Source: Aquificaceae bacterium
GTDB taxonomy: Bacteria > Aquificota > Aquificia > Aquificales > Aquificaceae
Reading direction: 5' to 3'
DNA: 13,605 nt
NCBI GenBank assembly: GCA_027049085.1
Contig: JALTVH010000192.1
Span: 1-13,605 of the forward strand
The stretch's first letter is position 1. Every line of letters starts with the position of its first letter. This document shows positions 12,839 to 13,605 of the stretch, one piece after another. Made by a program: the position numbers and the translations under genes. The notes under the pieces are model-generated. The model ran no database searches and was not told the DNA's origin. It saw nothing but the letters and a program-made list of their open reading frames with translations.

Positions 12839-13605
12839 ATGTCTTGCATAAAGGTCAAAAGCCTGGATACTAACAAGATCGGTGTCCTTGAAAACTGTGA
12901 GGGTGACCTTCCAAGAGACAGCCTTGTCGTAATATACACCGATGAGAAGGGTGAGGACCTTGCAAGGGTCATTGGTACTTCAAGAAAAGAGGACTCTAAA
13001 TTGAGGTTTCGCTTCGTAAGACAGGCGACGGAGGAGGACCTTGAAAGGATGGAAAAAAACGAGGAGGAAAGCAAAAGAGCCTACAGAACCTGCAAGGAGA
13101 AGATCAAGGAGCAGGGACTTGAGATGCACCTCTTAAAAGCCTATGTGCCCCTCAACTCTAAGAAGATTTTCTTTTACTACACTGCGGAAGAGAGGGTTGA
13201 CTTCAGGAAACTTGTAAGGGAGCTGGCAAGGACCTTTAAAAAACGCATTGAGATGAGGCAGGTAGGTGTCAGGGACGCTGTGCAGATCCTTGGATGGGTG
13301 GGGATTTGTGGTGAAATTCCCTGCTGTATAAGATTCCTTGAAAACTTTGATTCAATATCACTCAAAGACATTGAAGACCAGAACCTCCCTCTTTCTCCTT
13401 CCAAATTCACAGGACCTTGCGGTCGCCTGATCTGCTGTATGTCCTTTGAAAGGGAAAACTACCTCGTAAAGAACCTCCTTCCAGAGGCAGGTTCCAGTAT
13501 CTGCTGGTCAGGGAGGGAAGTTACCCTCCTTGAGGTTGACCCTCTAAGGAACACAGCAGTTCTGAAGGATGGTGATAAAAAGATTGAGGTAACCTTTGGT
13601 GACCT
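12839..13605 (+). CDS. ricT: PSP1 domain / RicT-like iron-sulfur protein, 3' end cut by window
   Basis: The frame is open from ATG 12839 to the window edge (255 residues visible). GGAGG at 12826-12830, inside holB, lies 8 nt before the ATG. The protein matches the PSP1/YaaT family: the core RIEMRQVGVRDAVQILG (136-152) is followed by GICGEIPCC (156-163), then QNLPLSPSKFTGPCGRLICC (181-200). Six cysteines (157, 162, 163, 194, 199, 200) match the conserved set; in B. subtilis RicT works with RicA and RicF in a complex carrying [4Fe-4S] clusters that assists RNase Y and affects sporulation, competence and biofilm. Whether partners exist here is unknown. A charged helical stretch (65-93) precedes the core. 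In B. subtilis the homologue is also next to holB, which supports the identification. The stop codon is outside the window. Confidence 0.88.
   Translation, partial: MSCIKVKSLDTNKIGVLENCEGDLPRDSLVVIYTDEKGEDLARVIGTSRKEDSKLRFRFVRQATEEDLERMEKNEEESKRAYRTCKEKIKEQGLEMHLLKAYVPLNSKKIFFYYTAEERVDFRKLVRELARTFKKRIEMRQVGVRDAVQILGWVGICGEIPCCIRFLENFDSISLKDIEDQNLPLSPSKFTGPCGRLICCMSFERENYLVKNLLPEAGSSICWSGREVTLLEVDPLRNTAVLKDGDKKIEVTFGD

Overview
The window is a gene-dense stretch of a bacterial chromosome made almost entirely of housekeeping genes. BamA shows a diderm (outer-membrane) bacterium. The proteins are rich in Lys, Glu, Arg and Ile, the codons favour AGG/AGA and ATA, intergenic gaps are tiny, and a THEP1-type NTPase is present. 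Together these suggest a thermophile, most likely of the Aquificota (Aquifex/Hydrogenobacter/Thermocrinis relatives). That placement is inference from gene content and style, not from a marker-gene alignment. No mobile element, CRISPR array, tRNA, rRNA or convincing intrinsic terminator was seen.

Layout. (1) Positions 1-158, minus strand: the 5' end of a small gene cut by the window edge. (2) 159-299: the divergent control region, with a perfect 16-bp tandem repeat and a promoter for clpC. (3) 300-5940, plus strand: clpC (protein unfolding and degradation), bamA (outer-membrane protein assembly) and thiD (thiamine pyrimidine kinase). thiD overlaps a small CPBP-type membrane protease gene (5907-6434). 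(4) aroD lies on the minus strand (6372-7028) and converges on the CPBP gene with a 63-nt antisense overlap. (5) 7050-13605, plus strand: coaE, a THEP1 NTPase, copA (Cu+ export), serA (serine synthesis), holB (clamp-loader delta prime) and a PSP1/RicT gene cut by the right edge.

The genes serve different pathways: proteostasis, envelope assembly, thiamine, shikimate, CoA, copper efflux, serine and replication. They look like tightly packed housekeeping genes, not one functional system. The holB-ricT pairing also occurs in Bacillus subtilis (yaaT beside holB), so it is the linkage most likely to carry meaning.

The most interesting pattern is in how the genes start. Genes that may head transcription units (bamA, thiD, aroD, coaE, holB) lack a usable Shine-Dalgarno sequence but have a -10-like hexamer 6-9 nt before the start codon, as expected for leaderless mRNAs. 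Genes inside operons (THEP1, serA, ricT) have good Shine-Dalgarno sequences. aroD and coaE share a 21-bp divergent spacer in which the two -10 boxes overlap. I found no clear candidate for a novel multi-gene system.
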